Below, in pieces: positions 17,325 through 26,490 of a DNA stretch of 64,000 bases. The notes under the pieces were generated by a model. The model was not told the origin of the DNA, ran no database searches, and saw only the letters and a program-made list of their open reading frames with translations. Within the stretch, counting starts at the first letter, position 1. Each line of letters starts with the position of its first letter. The translations under genes and the position numbers were made by a program. The DNA comes from Prevotella sp. P6B1 (GTDB lineage Bacteria; Bacteroidota; Bacteroidia; Bacteroidales; Bacteroidaceae): positions 124,001-188,000 of the forward strand of contig NZ_JNKF01000014.1 in NCBI RefSeq assembly GCF_000702825.1, given 5' to 3'.

Positions 17325-18542
17325 CTAAGGAATCAATAACGATGAATCGCCATAGCTCAGGAAACGGAAATCATTTTCCAGAGCATAATCATATATCTTA
17401 TGCCAGTCGCCCTTGACAAAGGCACTAACCAGCAGTAGTAGAGTCGACTGTGGCTGATGGAAATTGGTTACCAGCATTTTCACGATGTGATAATCATAGC
17501 CAGGAGCAATGATAATCTGGGTACTGCTATGCAACACCTCAAGTCCGTGGGCGTCCATCCAAGCACCTAATGCAGTCAGCGAATCTACCGTACTGACAGT
17601 GGTAACAGTATCGTATGGTTCCCACTGGTTGACATGCAAATCCGACTCAGATGCTTCTGGGTTCTGCATCACCTTAAGTCCCATATAATACAAGCTCTCG
17701 AGTGTACGAACACTTGTTGTTCCCACAGCAATAGCGCATCCATCGTGAGCAATCAGCTTGCGGATAGTATCGCGGCGTACGGAGATATACTCCGTATGCA
17801 TCTCGTGGCCCTCTATCTCCTCACTCTTAACAGGCTTGAAGGTACCTGCGCCAACATGCAGTGTCAGTTCCTCACGTTCTATACCATGAGCATCAACAGC
17901 TGCCAGTACCTCTGGCGTGAAATGCAGACCTGCAGTAGGAGCAGCCACGCTCCCCTTAATCTTGCTGTAAACAGTCTGATACGTAGTTTTATCACTCTCC
18001 TGAGTTTCACGATTCAAATAGGGAGGTATAGGCAGTTCGCCCATAGCGTCGATAATCTCGGCAAACGACACCCCACCCGTCCATTCGAAATCTACTCGAT
18101 GCGATGTGCCATGAATGGGACCGCGTGTGGCACACACCTCAATCTGCTGCCCCTTCACATCGATGGTGCGACGCAGCGTTCCTTCCTTCCACTTCTTCAA
18201 GTTGCCCACCAGACAATACCAAGCACAGCGTTCTGAGGTCTGGAACATCAGCTCATAGTCTGAAGGCGCTGCTGGCTCTAACAAGAACACCTCGATAAGT
18301 GCACCTGTATCCTTACGGAAATGCATACGTGCCTGTATCACTTTGGTATTATTAAACACCATCAGAGCGCCCTTGGGCAGATATTCTGGCAGGTTGTAAA
18401 ACACGTCCTGACTTACTTCGCCCTTGCGATAAACCAGCAGTTTTGAATGATCACGCTGGCTGAGAGGAAACTTGGCAATACGCTCATCGGGCAGCGGATA
18501 GTTATAATCATTAATACGAATATGTCGTGGATCTGAATTCAT
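17325..18542 (-). CDS. queA: S-adenosylmethionine:tRNA ribosyltransferase-isomerase
   Basis: QueA transfers the ribose of SAM onto preQ1 at tRNA position 34 to form epoxyqueuosine. The protein matches the family along its length: DYNYPLPDERIAKFPLSQRD at the start, MVFNNTKVIQARM, KGSVAAPTAGLHFTPE, LHVGAGTFKPVK and NFHQPQSTLLLLVSAF. The start at 18542 is chosen because its ATG overlaps the stop of the PAP2 gene (ATGA); an upstream in-frame ATG at 18551 is possible. It ends the long minus-strand operon and is terminated at 17277-17304. The length, 405 residues, exceeds the E. coli enzyme (356). Confidence 0.94.
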   Translation of the reverse strand: MNSDPRHIRINDYNYPLPDERIAKFPLSQRDHSKLLVYRKGEVSQDVFYNLPEYLPKGALMVFNNTKVIQARMHFRKDTGALIEVFLLEPAAPSDYELMFQTSERCAWYCLVGNLKKWKEGTLRRTIDVKGQQIEVCATRGPIHGTSHRVDFEWTGGVSFAEIIDAMGELPIPPYLNRETQESDKTTYQTVYSKIKGSVAAPTAGLHFTPEVLAAVDAHGIEREELTLHVGAGTFKPVKSEEIEGHEMHTEYISVRRDTIRKLIAHDGCAIAVGTTSVRTLESLYYMGLKVMQNPEASESDLHVNQWEPYDTVTTVSTVDSLTALGAWMDAHGLEVLHSSTQIIIAPGYDYHIVKMLVTNFHQPQSTLLLLVSAFVKGDWHKIYDYALENDFRFLSYGDSSLLIP

Positions 18543-19228
18543 ATAATACAAGCTTTAATCAATACAAATGTTAATGTGAAAACAAAAATGGCAACTGGCC
18601 AGTTACAATCCTGACGACGGTAGCACGTGGTTGTGTACTGCGAAGGATTGAGATTGCGAGGCGTGTACATACCACGCGTAAGTCGACGATAGAGGAAATA
18701 AACGGCTGTACCTACAGTAAATCCCCAGCTGATACCAACAAGGATATCGCCAGGAAAATGAACACCTAAATACATACGGGTCCAACAATTGGTAAGCGAC
18801 CAGACAATCAATGTTAAAGACAGTCGACGACTGCGAACCAGCCAACCGAAAAAGGTTGCGATGCTCATGGTGTTAGAGGCATGCGCTGAAAAGAAACCAT
18901 ATCTCCCGCCACGATAGCCATCAACAATATCGACCAATGTACCGATCTCCGGATCGTGAGTAGGGCGCCAACGAGCCACCAGAGGCTTAACGATCTCGTC
19001 ATCAACCGTACCAGCCAGCAACACGCACAACCCTGCGCCACATAACACATACAGTAACCTACGGAAGTTATCGTTGTTCTTCATGACCATATAGAACAAT
19101 CCCAAATAGAGCGGCACCCAGGTAAGTGCATGGGTGAGCGTACGGACTGCGTGGTCGAGGAACAGCGAATCGCTACCATTGACAGCTAATAAAAGCTGAC
19201 GGTCGATATCAGAAAGCATCTCTATCAT
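18539..19228 (-). CDS. PAP2-family membrane phosphatase
   Basis: A 229-residue inner-membrane protein with about five spans and the three motifs of the type 2 phosphatidic acid phosphatase family: KPLVARWRPTHDP near residue 80, FFSAHASNTMS (Ser-His) near residue 112, and MYLGVHFPGDIL near residue 155. Members dephosphorylate undecaprenyl pyrophosphate, lipid A or phosphatidylglycerophosphate. The substrate is not fixed by the sequence. The gene overlaps both neighbours by four bases (ATGA junctions), so it is firmly part of the bat operon. Confidence 0.9.
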   Translation of the reverse strand: MIEMLSDIDRQLLLAVNGSDSLFLDHAVRTLTHALTWVPLYLGLFYMVMKNNDNFRRLLYVLCGAGLCVLLAGTVDDEIVKPLVARWRPTHDPEIGTLVDIVDGYRGGRYGFFSAHASNTMSIATFFGWLVRSRRLSLTLIVWSLTNCWTRMYLGVHFPGDILVGISWGFTVGTAVYFLYRRLTRGMYTPRNLNPSQYTTTCYRRQDCNWPVAIFVFTLTFVLIKACII

Positions 19229-21813
19229 ATCATCTCTATCTTCTTACTTTCCAACCATCCTTTCTTACCATCAGCCAAGCGGATTTCGCGCCAGTTCTTC
19301 ATCGAGCTGTCGGTAATAACCACCTTGGAACCCTCGTGCAGGATAAAGAGATCAGTACCATTCTGGGCTGGTGTACTCTTAACCGTTACCGATGGCGCCA
19401 CTACAATGGCACTCTGGCGATACAACAACTGCTGACGCTGCTGCCAGGCAAAGATATTGCTGACCACAAACAACGCCAAAAGAGCAAAACCGCCAAAGAA
19501 TCCCACCTTCTGCATCCACACACGGACAGAAAAGAGGTAAACCAGGAAGAGACCGATAACCAGTACTAAAGCGACAAGAGCCGTGCGAGCCCATCCATCA
19601 ACACTCATCAGATTAACCAATGAACGATACCATGTAACGAAAAACATCTCACTTTCAGGCACAATCTTATCAATGGTCTTTGAACGGGCTATCTGCAAGT
19701 TAAAGCGGATATCGCCATCACCAGGTGAGAGCAACAAGGCACGTTCGTAATTCAGAACGGCACGTGTGATATTCTCTGTACGATAATAGGCATTACCCAA
19801 ATTATAGTATATCTCAGCCGAAGCACCATTCTTAAGAAGGCTTTCATAACCTTTGATAGCTTCCTGATAATTACCATTGACATAAGCAGAATCGGCCTCT
19901 GCCTTGGTAGCAGCATTGGCAGCCATTGGTGCCAGGAGCAACATTAAGATAACAGTTGAAACCTTCTTGCCGCCTTTCTTCATGGCCTCTTCAATCTCCT
20001 CAATAGCCAAGATGGCCTTATCGTAAACCTTATTCATATTTCCCTTTGGATCACCAGGCGCATAGCGCTCGAATTCACACTCGTCAATAGCACCAATAAA
20101 CTTATCGATAATAGACTGGTGAACACCACGATCTGCCAGTTTCTGACTGATATTGTCGTGCGAGAGCTGAGCAACAGGAATAGTCAGTTTATCGCCTACA
20201 TAGCCCCATAGTGCACGGAGCACCTCGTCGTAGAACTCACCAGGTTTGTTATCCGTCATGAGTCGCGAAGCCTTTTTCAGACGCTTCGCTGCAACCTTGT
20301 TTGCTTTCTTGCCACGCATCTTTGTAACATTTGCATTATCAATGGCACGCTGGCGGAAAATGATAAACAAAGTCATGAAAACAAGAACCAACGCTACAAG
20401 GGTAACCCAATAAGCCGTTGAGCCGAAGAAGAAGTCATCAACAGGATGCTGCTTAACATCACCCGTCTTAATAAAACGGATATCCTTATTTAGCTCCTGC
20501 AAATCTTCCTGACCAGAGAAATCGCTAACCAAGGAAGTGCCAGAACCTTTGTCTACATCCAGATGGAAAGCCTCGCTCTTAACTGTCTCATAGCGCTGGG
20601 TCGTCGTATCAAAATAGGTAAACTCCACAGGTGGCAAATCATATTTGCCCTGATGGCGCGGCACAATCAGGATATCGTAAATCTTCGATCCCTCAATACC
20701 TGCTGTTGTCAGTTTGGTTTGCTCAGTAACCTTAGGCTCATACTTATCAAAATCCTTTGGCAGCGTGATAGAAGGCTGCTTGATCAGTTTCAAGTTACCT
20801 GTTCCACTCACAATAACACGCAACGTGATAGGATCATTAGCCTTAGTCTCTGTCTTATCGAGCTGAGCCGAAATATTAAACTTACCCACCCCACCAGAGA
20901 ATGAAGCAGGACGCTGTGGCAGCGGATCAACCTGAATCTCAATGCCAGGCGCTTCGATTTTCTTTTTCACTTCCACATAACCTGAGCCACCATTGAAGAA
21001 AGCTTCAAAGGGATCAACATTACGATTCTGCTGGACAACGATTCCCTCGAAGGTAATGGCAGGAATATGCAGTTTACCTGTGGTCTGTGGGAACATGACA
21101 TACTGGCTCCAGGTACAAGTGCGATACGGACGTCCGTTAATCGTCTCGACAGAGAAAGACTTCTGCTGAGGCAGATCAACCTCCTGCGTATAGAAACTCT
21201 TCAGATCAGGCATATCACCACGAAGCTGAGTGAGCTGAACCAACGTATACACCTTATAGGTGAGCAGAATCGGCTCCTGCTCAAACACGCGCTTCTTGTT
21301 GGCACTCACCTTAATAAAGAGGTCGCTACCCGAGATACGGCTACCCATGTCGCGCACCTCTTCGCCAGCATTACCATTCTGATTATGCGAAGAACCTGCG
21401 GAACCTGACACCTTGATAGTCAGCGTATTAGAGGAAATTTTCTTTCCATCAACTACCACATGAGCTGCAGGAATGGTGAACGAGCCTCCCTTAGTAGCAG
21501 CTACAATATAAGTATAGGTGATAGATGAGGTGGAGCTGGTATGACCATTAATCATCTGATAGCTCGACTGCATAGAACGGTTAGGCCCTATGAGCACTTC
21601 AAACTCTGATGGGATATTACCAGCACGGAAGTCTGATACATTTTGAGTATTGACTGTATACGACAATCGGAACTGTTCGCCCACCGCTACATGCGAGGGC
21701 GCAGATGCAGTAAGAGTTTGAGCCAGCAAACTTAAAGGCAAAAAGGTTAAAAGGTAAAAGGGTAGAACCCATTTTACCCACCTTTGCACCTTATCAAATG
21801 TAATATTAATCAT
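19225..21813 (-). CDS. batD: BatD-BatE fusion protein
   Basis: One 862-residue frame carries two normally separate aerotolerance proteins. Residues 1-610 are BatD: a signal or anchor near residues 15-31, tandem Ig-like oxygen-tolerance domains (AVGEQFRLSYTVNTQ; FNISAQLDKTETKANDPITL), a membrane span near residues 462-482 and a cytoplasmic part. Residues 611-862 are BatE: an intact-looking signal peptide (MKKGGKKVSTVILMLLLAPM), TPR units (YYNLGNAYYRTENITRAVLNYERAL), two membrane spans and a C-terminal SH3-like domain ending GKKGWLESKKIEMI. Bat proteins form a membrane complex with the MoxR ATPase; their exact role in stress tolerance is unclear. Confidence 0.9.
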   Translation of the reverse strand: MINITFDKVQRWVKWVLPFYLLTFLPLSLLAQTLTASAPSHVAVGEQFRLSYTVNTQNVSDFRAGNIPSEFEVLIGPNRSMQSSYQMINGHTSSTSSITYTYIVAATKGGSFTIPAAHVVVDGKKISSNTLTIKVSGSAGSSHNQNGNAGEEVRDMGSRISGSDLFIKVSANKKRVFEQEPILLTYKVYTLVQLTQLRGDMPDLKSFYTQEVDLPQQKSFSVETINGRPYRTCTWSQYVMFPQTTGKLHIPAITFEGIVVQQNRNVDPFEAFFNGGSGYVEVKKKIEAPGIEIQVDPLPQRPASFSGGVGKFNISAQLDKTETKANDPITLRVIVSGTGNLKLIKQPSITLPKDFDKYEPKVTEQTKLTTAGIEGSKIYDILIVPRHQGKYDLPPVEFTYFDTTTQRYETVKSEAFHLDVDKGSGTSLVSDFSGQEDLQELNKDIRFIKTGDVKQHPVDDFFFGSTAYWVTLVALVLVFMTLFIIFRQRAIDNANVTKMRGKKANKVAAKRLKKASRLMTDNKPGEFYDEVLRALWGYVGDKLTIPVAQLSHDNISQKLADRGVHQSIIDKFIGAIDECEFERYAPGDPKGNMNKVYDKAILAIEEIEEAMKKGGKKVSTVILMLLLAPMAANAATKAEADSAYVNGNYQEAIKGYESLLKNGASAEIYYNLGNAYYRTENITRAVLNYERALLLSPGDGDIRFNLQIARSKTIDKIVPESEMFFVTWYRSLVNLMSVDGWARTALVALVLVIGLFLVYLFSVRVWMQKVGFFGGFALLALFVVSNIFAWQQRQQLLYRQSAIVVAPSVTVKSTPAQNGTDLFILHEGSKVVITDSSMKNWREIRLADGKKGWLESKKIEMI

Positions 21814-21839
21814 TTTTTCGTTCTTACCTTTTTACTTTT

Positions 21840-23543
21840 TTACCAATTCTTTAATACATTACGACGCTGCGGCTGTTGCTGCTGTTTCTTCATCTTGTCC
21901 TGTGTCATCTTCTCATTCTGGATGGCCGCATTCAAGAGTTGTTCTGCATTGTCTTTACTCATCTGAGGTTTCTGCTGCTGTTGCTGCTTGTCGTCTTTCT
22001 TATCTTGTTTCTGATCTTTCTGATCATCTTTTTTCTGATCATCCTTCTTTTGATCATCCTTGTTAGGTTGATTCTGCTGCTGTTTCTGGTCTTGCTTCTG
22101 TTTCTGATGTTTGCAGAGAACCAGATTGTATCGGGTCTCATCATCATTAGGATTCAAGCGCAAAGCGCTCTTATAGGCTTCAATAGCCTCGCCATACATC
22201 TTGTGAGTCTGACAGATAACACCCATATTATGATAGGCTGCCGACTTACGCAACGGATTCGTCTCCATACGGGCCGCCTGTTCAAACTGCTGAACAGCTG
22301 CCGAGTCCTTCTTCTGCGCCAACAGCGCATTGCCCAGATTATAAGCAGCCTGCGGATTCTTAGGATTCTTCTCAACGGCTTTGCGGTATGATACCTCTGC
22401 CTTATCATACTGTCCCAAGCGGAATTGTTTATTACCCTCACGGATAAACTGACGATCAGACGTTTGCGCACAAACGGTTGAAGCTACCATCAGCAATAAC
22501 AGCGTGGCAACAGTCTTCTTCCTTGACCCAAAGAGCGAGAGACGTTTAATCAAAGGATTGCGACGGTCGAAAATACATATTTCGAGAATCAACAGCAATA
22601 AGGCAAGGATAGCTACAGCCTGGAACTGCTCATCAAATTCGCTATAAACAGTACTCGTCGTCTCCTTTTTTGCCAATTTGTCGAGTTCGTTGTCCAACTG
22701 ATCCTGGGCAGCACTATTATTCTCCACATGGATATAAGCACCACCACCAGCCTGAGCCACTTGACGACACATATCTTCATTCAGTGCCGACATCACCGTG
22801 TTGCCTGTATTATCCTTCATATAGTCGCCTGTGCCTGGAATGGGGATAGGAGCTCCGTTAGTAGAACCTACGCCCAACACATAGACACGCATACCAGCAT
22901 CCTTTGCAGCCTTAGCAGCTTCGAGTGCCCCACCCTCGTGATCCTCACCATCTGTAATCACGATAATAGCTTTTCCTATGCCCTCTTCCTGTGTAAAGCT
23001 ATGAGAAGCCATATCGATGGCACGGGCGATATCAGTACCCTGAGTAGCCATCATAGATGGATCAATGCTTGAAAGGAACATTTTGGCCGACACATAGTCG
23101 CTGGTGATAGGCAACTGCACGAAAGCATCGCCTGCGAAGACGATAAGTCCAATCTTATCATTGGTAAAATGGTCGACCAGATTTTCGACCATCATCTTAC
23201 TACGATCCAAACGACTTGGCACAATATCTTCAGCCAGCATAGAGTTACTGATATCCATTGCAATAATAGTCTCAATACCAGTACGCTGTTCGTGGTTAAT
23301 CTTAGTACCGAACTGCGGACGGGCAAGCATGACTACCAGCAATGCCAATGCTCCTTGCAGAATCCAGAACTTGACAGACGGACGGAAACGCGAAACATCG
23401 GGCATCAGCTCACGCAATAATCTGGGATCGCCGAACTTGCGTAAGCGCTTCTTCTGATTGCGATATGTCAGAAACCGTATCAGCGCCAATACAGGTATCA
23501 GCACTAAGAGATAGAAATATATAGGGTCTGCAAATCTAAACAT
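21840..23543 (-). CDS. batB: BatB-BatC fusion: VWA domain plus TPR domain
   Basis: A 567-residue protein. Residues 1-335 are BatB: two N-terminal membrane spans, a von Willebrand A domain with the MIDAS motif AMDISNSMLAED near residue 95 and VITDGEDHEGG near residue 197, and a third span near residue 315. Residues 340-567 are BatC: a retained signal-like segment (KKTVATLLLLMVASTVCAQT), three TPR units, then a Gln/Lys/Asp-rich low-complexity tail made largely of DDQKK repeats. The VWA faces the periplasm and probably binds metal-dependent ligands. It is two bases from batA and 26 bases before batD. Confidence 0.92.
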   Translation of the reverse strand: MFRFADPIYFYLLVLIPVLALIRFLTYRNQKKRLRKFGDPRLLRELMPDVSRFRPSVKFWILQGALALLVVMLARPQFGTKINHEQRTGIETIIAMDISNSMLAEDIVPSRLDRSKMMVENLVDHFTNDKIGLIVFAGDAFVQLPITSDYVSAKMFLSSIDPSMMATQGTDIARAIDMASHSFTQEEGIGKAIIVITDGEDHEGGALEAAKAAKDAGMRVYVLGVGSTNGAPIPIPGTGDYMKDNTGNTVMSALNEDMCRQVAQAGGGAYIHVENNSAAQDQLDNELDKLAKKETTSTVYSEFDEQFQAVAILALLLLILEICIFDRRNPLIKRLSLFGSRKKTVATLLLLMVASTVCAQTSDRQFIREGNKQFRLGQYDKAEVSYRKAVEKNPKNPQAAYNLGNALLAQKKDSAAVQQFEQAARMETNPLRKSAAYHNMGVICQTHKMYGEAIEAYKSALRLNPNDDETRYNLVLCKHQKQKQDQKQQQNQPNKDDQKKDDQKKDDQKDQKQDKKDDKQQQQQKPQMSKDNAEQLLNAAIQNEKMTQDKMKKQQQQPQRRNVLKNW

Positions 23544-23544
23544 A

Positions 23545-24543
23545 TTATGGAATCCTCCTAAAGATTGTTATACGAAGTAGAATTTCGAGCAGCAGGGCTA
23601 AAACAGCCACAAGCGCAAAAGGCTGATAGGCCTCATAACGCTTGCTAAAGGTCTTAACGTTAAGTTTCGACTTTTCCAACCGATCAATTTCCTTATAGAT
23701 ATTACGAAGTTCTTTGGTATTTGTAGCGCGATAGAAATCACCCTCGGTTGCAGCAGCAATCTCGCTAAGGGTCTTAGTATCTATCTCGACAGGAATGTTA
23801 ACATACTGCACACCGCCAGCCACAGGCATTGGATAAGGAGCCACCTTATTGGTACCAACACCAATGGTATACACACGGATACCCATGCTTTTGGCAATCT
23901 CGGCTGCAGTAGATGGAGAAATATCACCACGGTTATTACTACCATCGGTCAGCAGAATAACCACTCTGCTTTTAGCCTTCGAATCCTTCAGACGGCTCAC
24001 AGCATTAGCCAATCCCATACCAATAGCAGTTCCGTCCTCAATGAGTCCGCGAGCAGCAATATCTGTACGTACATTCTGCAGCAGATTCAACAGCGATGTG
24101 TGATCAGTTGTCATAGGACACTGTGTGAATGACTCGCCTGCAAAGATAACCAATCCGATGTTATCATTAGGACGACCACTGACGAACTCTGAAGCCACCT
24201 GCTTGGCAGCTTCAATACGGTTAGGACGCAGATCCTCTGCCAACATACTGGTCGAGACATCCATCGCCAGCATAATATCAATACCCTCAACAGTCTTACT
24301 ATCCCATGAATTCTGAGTCTGAGGGCGAGCCAGAACCATTACTATCATGACAAATACCAGCAGTCTGAGCAACATAGAAAGCGGCATCAATGTCACCTTC
24401 CAACTACGAGGCGCATAGCGAAACACAAAGGTATCGCTCATCCGCAGCGTAGGCTCGGTTTTCTTTCTGTACATCACATACCATATCACATAAGGTATGA
24501 TGAGCAGAAGTAACAGCAGATATTCTTTATTGACAAATTCCAT
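23545..24543 (-). CDS. batA: BatA, VWA-domain membrane protein
   Basis: A 332-residue protein with N-terminal membrane spans (residues 7-25 and 55-75), a von Willebrand A domain with an intact MIDAS (AMDVSTSMLAED near residue 92, FAGESFTQCPMTTDH, LLTDGSNNRGD) and a C-terminal span (FALVAVLALLLEILLRITIF). It is a paralogue of the neighbouring BatB part, sharing the order and motifs. It is likely to work with MoxR, DUF58 and the other Bat proteins at the inner membrane (family knowledge). Confidence 0.93.
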   Translation of the reverse strand: MEFVNKEYLLLLLLIIPYVIWYVMYRKKTEPTLRMSDTFVFRYAPRSWKVTLMPLSMLLRLLVFVMIVMVLARPQTQNSWDSKTVEGIDIMLAMDVSTSMLAEDLRPNRIEAAKQVASEFVSGRPNDNIGLVIFAGESFTQCPMTTDHTSLLNLLQNVRTDIAARGLIEDGTAIGMGLANAVSRLKDSKAKSRVVILLTDGSNNRGDISPSTAAEIAKSMGIRVYTIGVGTNKVAPYPMPVAGGVQYVNIPVEIDTKTLSEIAAATEGDFYRATNTKELRNIYKEIDRLEKSKLNVKTFSKRYEAYQPFALVAVLALLLEILLRITIFRRIP

Positions 24544-24553
24544 TTGTTCTGTT

Positions 24554-25621
24554 TTAATTCAATAACTGATAAAGTGTATATGCCACATATCCGAACAAGA
24601 CGACACACACCACAGAGATCAACGTGATGACCGTCTTGAGCAGTCGGCGTGACTTCTGTGTACGCTGATCTTCCTCCGAGAGCTGTGGTTTAACCGTTTC
24701 TTCCACAGGCTGATTCTCAAGTTTGGTCTGGTTAATGAAATCGATAGCACTCACAAGGTTCTTATCATTCTCATTAATCAGCGTAGAATACTTGGCGAAC
24801 TTAACCAGATCGGCAGTCATGAACAGCTCGCGCAGTTCGTCGAGAGCCTTCTGGTCCTGCGATGCTGTCAGTCGCTCGATAATCTCGCTACTGGTCATCT
24901 CCATGGCATTAAATCCATAGCGCTCTTCGATATACTTACGCAAGGTATCGGTAAGTTTGGTATAGTATTCCTTTGAGTTCTCTGATGCAACCATCTTATC
25001 AGCCTTAATCTGCTCAATCTCTTGCATAGCCTTCTGATGAGGCAGTAATCGTTTCACAATGCGGATATGAGTGATGATGGGCTTATTGTCGCGCAGACGA
25101 AGATAGAGATAGTAGCACAAAGCCAACAGTACCAGCATCAGCACACTGAGCCAGAAAGGCAGGCTCCACTCACTCCAGAGGAACGGATTATCCTGCACAT
25201 CCTTAGGTCCAAAGAACTGATCAACCTGAGTGGTATCTACATCAATCGTAAGTACCTTCAAAGCCAGACTCTTACTCTTATACTGCTTGCCATCAACCTT
25301 GACAACCATTGGTGGCAGGTAATAAAGGGTATCATCAAACGAGGTTAATGTATAAACCATCGAACGGGCTTCGAAACCATCTCCTGCGTCGCGTTTCTGC
25401 TCCTGACAAGAAAGGACTTCCACACCAGGAGTTATCATCTGGGTTGGCTGGAACTGAGGGAATTCAACCTTTGCTGAAGGCTGAACCGTTGTTGTCAACT
25501 TCAGATGAGTCTGCTGACCAACAAATATCTGAATCGAGTCAATCTCTGCCTCGATAGACACTTGTGCTGATATCAGCAAAGCATTAGCAATCAGTGATAT
25601 AAGAAGAAATATTCTTTTCAT
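24554..25621 (-). CDS. bat-operon membrane protein with periplasmic BatD-like domain
   Basis: A 355-residue protein with a signal peptide (residues 1-19, ending in ISAQ), a beta-rich periplasmic domain (about 20-150) that resembles the Ig-like repeats of BatD, a membrane span near residues 158-178, a helical cytoplasmic part (RLLPHQKAMQEIEQIKADKM; YYTKLTDTLRKYIEERYGFN) and a C-terminal span (TVITLISVVCVVLFGYVAYT). The cytoplasmic part recalls the DUF4381-like proteins that accompany MoxR/DUF58/VWA clusters. It abuts DUF58 with a one-base overlap. Its precise role is unknown. Confidence 0.82.
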   Translation of the reverse strand: MKRIFLLISLIANALLISAQVSIEAEIDSIQIFVGQQTHLKLTTTVQPSAKVEFPQFQPTQMITPGVEVLSCQEQKRDAGDGFEARSMVYTLTSFDDTLYYLPPMVVKVDGKQYKSKSLALKVLTIDVDTTQVDQFFGPKDVQDNPFLWSEWSLPFWLSVLMLVLLALCYYLYLRLRDNKPIITHIRIVKRLLPHQKAMQEIEQIKADKMVASENSKEYYTKLTDTLRKYIEERYGFNAMEMTSSEIIERLTASQDQKALDELRELFMTADLVKFAKYSTLINENDKNLVSAIDFINQTKLENQPVEETVKPQLSEEDQRTQKSRRLLKTVITLISVVCVVLFGYVAYTLYQLLN

Positions 25622-26490
25622 TAATTACGCTGTTTAAATAGCAATAGCAACGATTTCACGAAGTCCTCGTTGGTGGCTATGCTCACATTGTCCACATTGC
25701 TCTTATTAAAAGTATCCAGCAACTGCGCTTGTCGTGTCATCCAGTATTTCTGGTAAGCCTGACGCAGTTTTTTGGAACTCGTATCTACATACTGCTCATA
25801 CCCCGTTTCAGCATCAACGACCTTCATTAAACCTACATCAGGCAACTCACGGGCACGCTGATCATACACCTGAATAGCAACCACATCATGCTTGCGATTG
25901 GCAATCTGCAGCGACTGCAGGAAATCTTCACGCACATAGAAGTCACTAAGAATGAAAGCGGTAGTACGACGTTTTTGTACACTCGACAAGAATTCGATGG
26001 CCTGCTTGATGTCAGTACGTGTCGATTCCGGTTTAAAGTCGAGCATCTCACGTATAATATACAGAATATGCTTACGACCTTTCTTCGGTGGAATATACTT
26101 CTCAATCTTATCAGAGAAGAAGATGACCCCAATCTTATCGTTGTTCTGAATAGCACTAAAAGCAAGGGTGGCAGCAATCTCTGTCACCATATCACGCTTC
26201 ATCTGCTTCTGGGTTCCGAAATCGAGCGATCCGCTGACGTCGATGAGCAGCATGACCGTCATCTCACGTTCTTCTTCGAACACCTTGACATAAGGACGAT
26301 GGAAACGAGCAGTCACATTCCAGTCAATATCTCGCACATCATCACCAAACTGATACTCGCGCACCTCGCTAAAGGCCATTCCCCTACCCTTAAAGGCAGA
26401 ATGATACTGACCTGCAAAGATGTTAGAGCTCAGACCACGGGTCTTGATCTCGATCTTACGGACTTTCTTTATGATCTCAGAGGTTTCCAT
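25621..26490 (-). CDS. DUF58 protein of the MoxR cluster
   Basis: The 289-residue protein is a clear DUF58 member: GRGMAFSEVREYQFGDDVRDIDWNVTAR is the family core (residues 35-62, quoted here in part as YQFGDDVRDIDWNVTAR), followed by a VWA-like fold (MLLIDVSGSLDFGTQKQM, KIGVIFFSDKIEKYIPPKKG). DUF58 proteins are encoded next to MoxR AAA+ ATPases and VWA proteins and probably present the ATPase's substrate. It has no membrane span, so it is cytoplasmic. It overlaps moxR and the following gene by one base each. Confidence 0.93.
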   Translation of the reverse strand: METSEIIKKVRKIEIKTRGLSSNIFAGQYHSAFKGRGMAFSEVREYQFGDDVRDIDWNVTARFHRPYVKVFEEEREMTVMLLIDVSGSLDFGTQKQMKRDMVTEIAATLAFSAIQNNDKIGVIFFSDKIEKYIPPKKGRKHILYIIREMLDFKPESTRTDIKQAIEFLSSVQKRRTTAFILSDFYVREDFLQSLQIANRKHDVVAIQVYDQRARELPDVGLMKVVDAETGYEQYVDTSSKKLRQAYQKYWMTRQAQLLDTFNKSNVDNVSIATNEDFVKSLLLLFKQRN

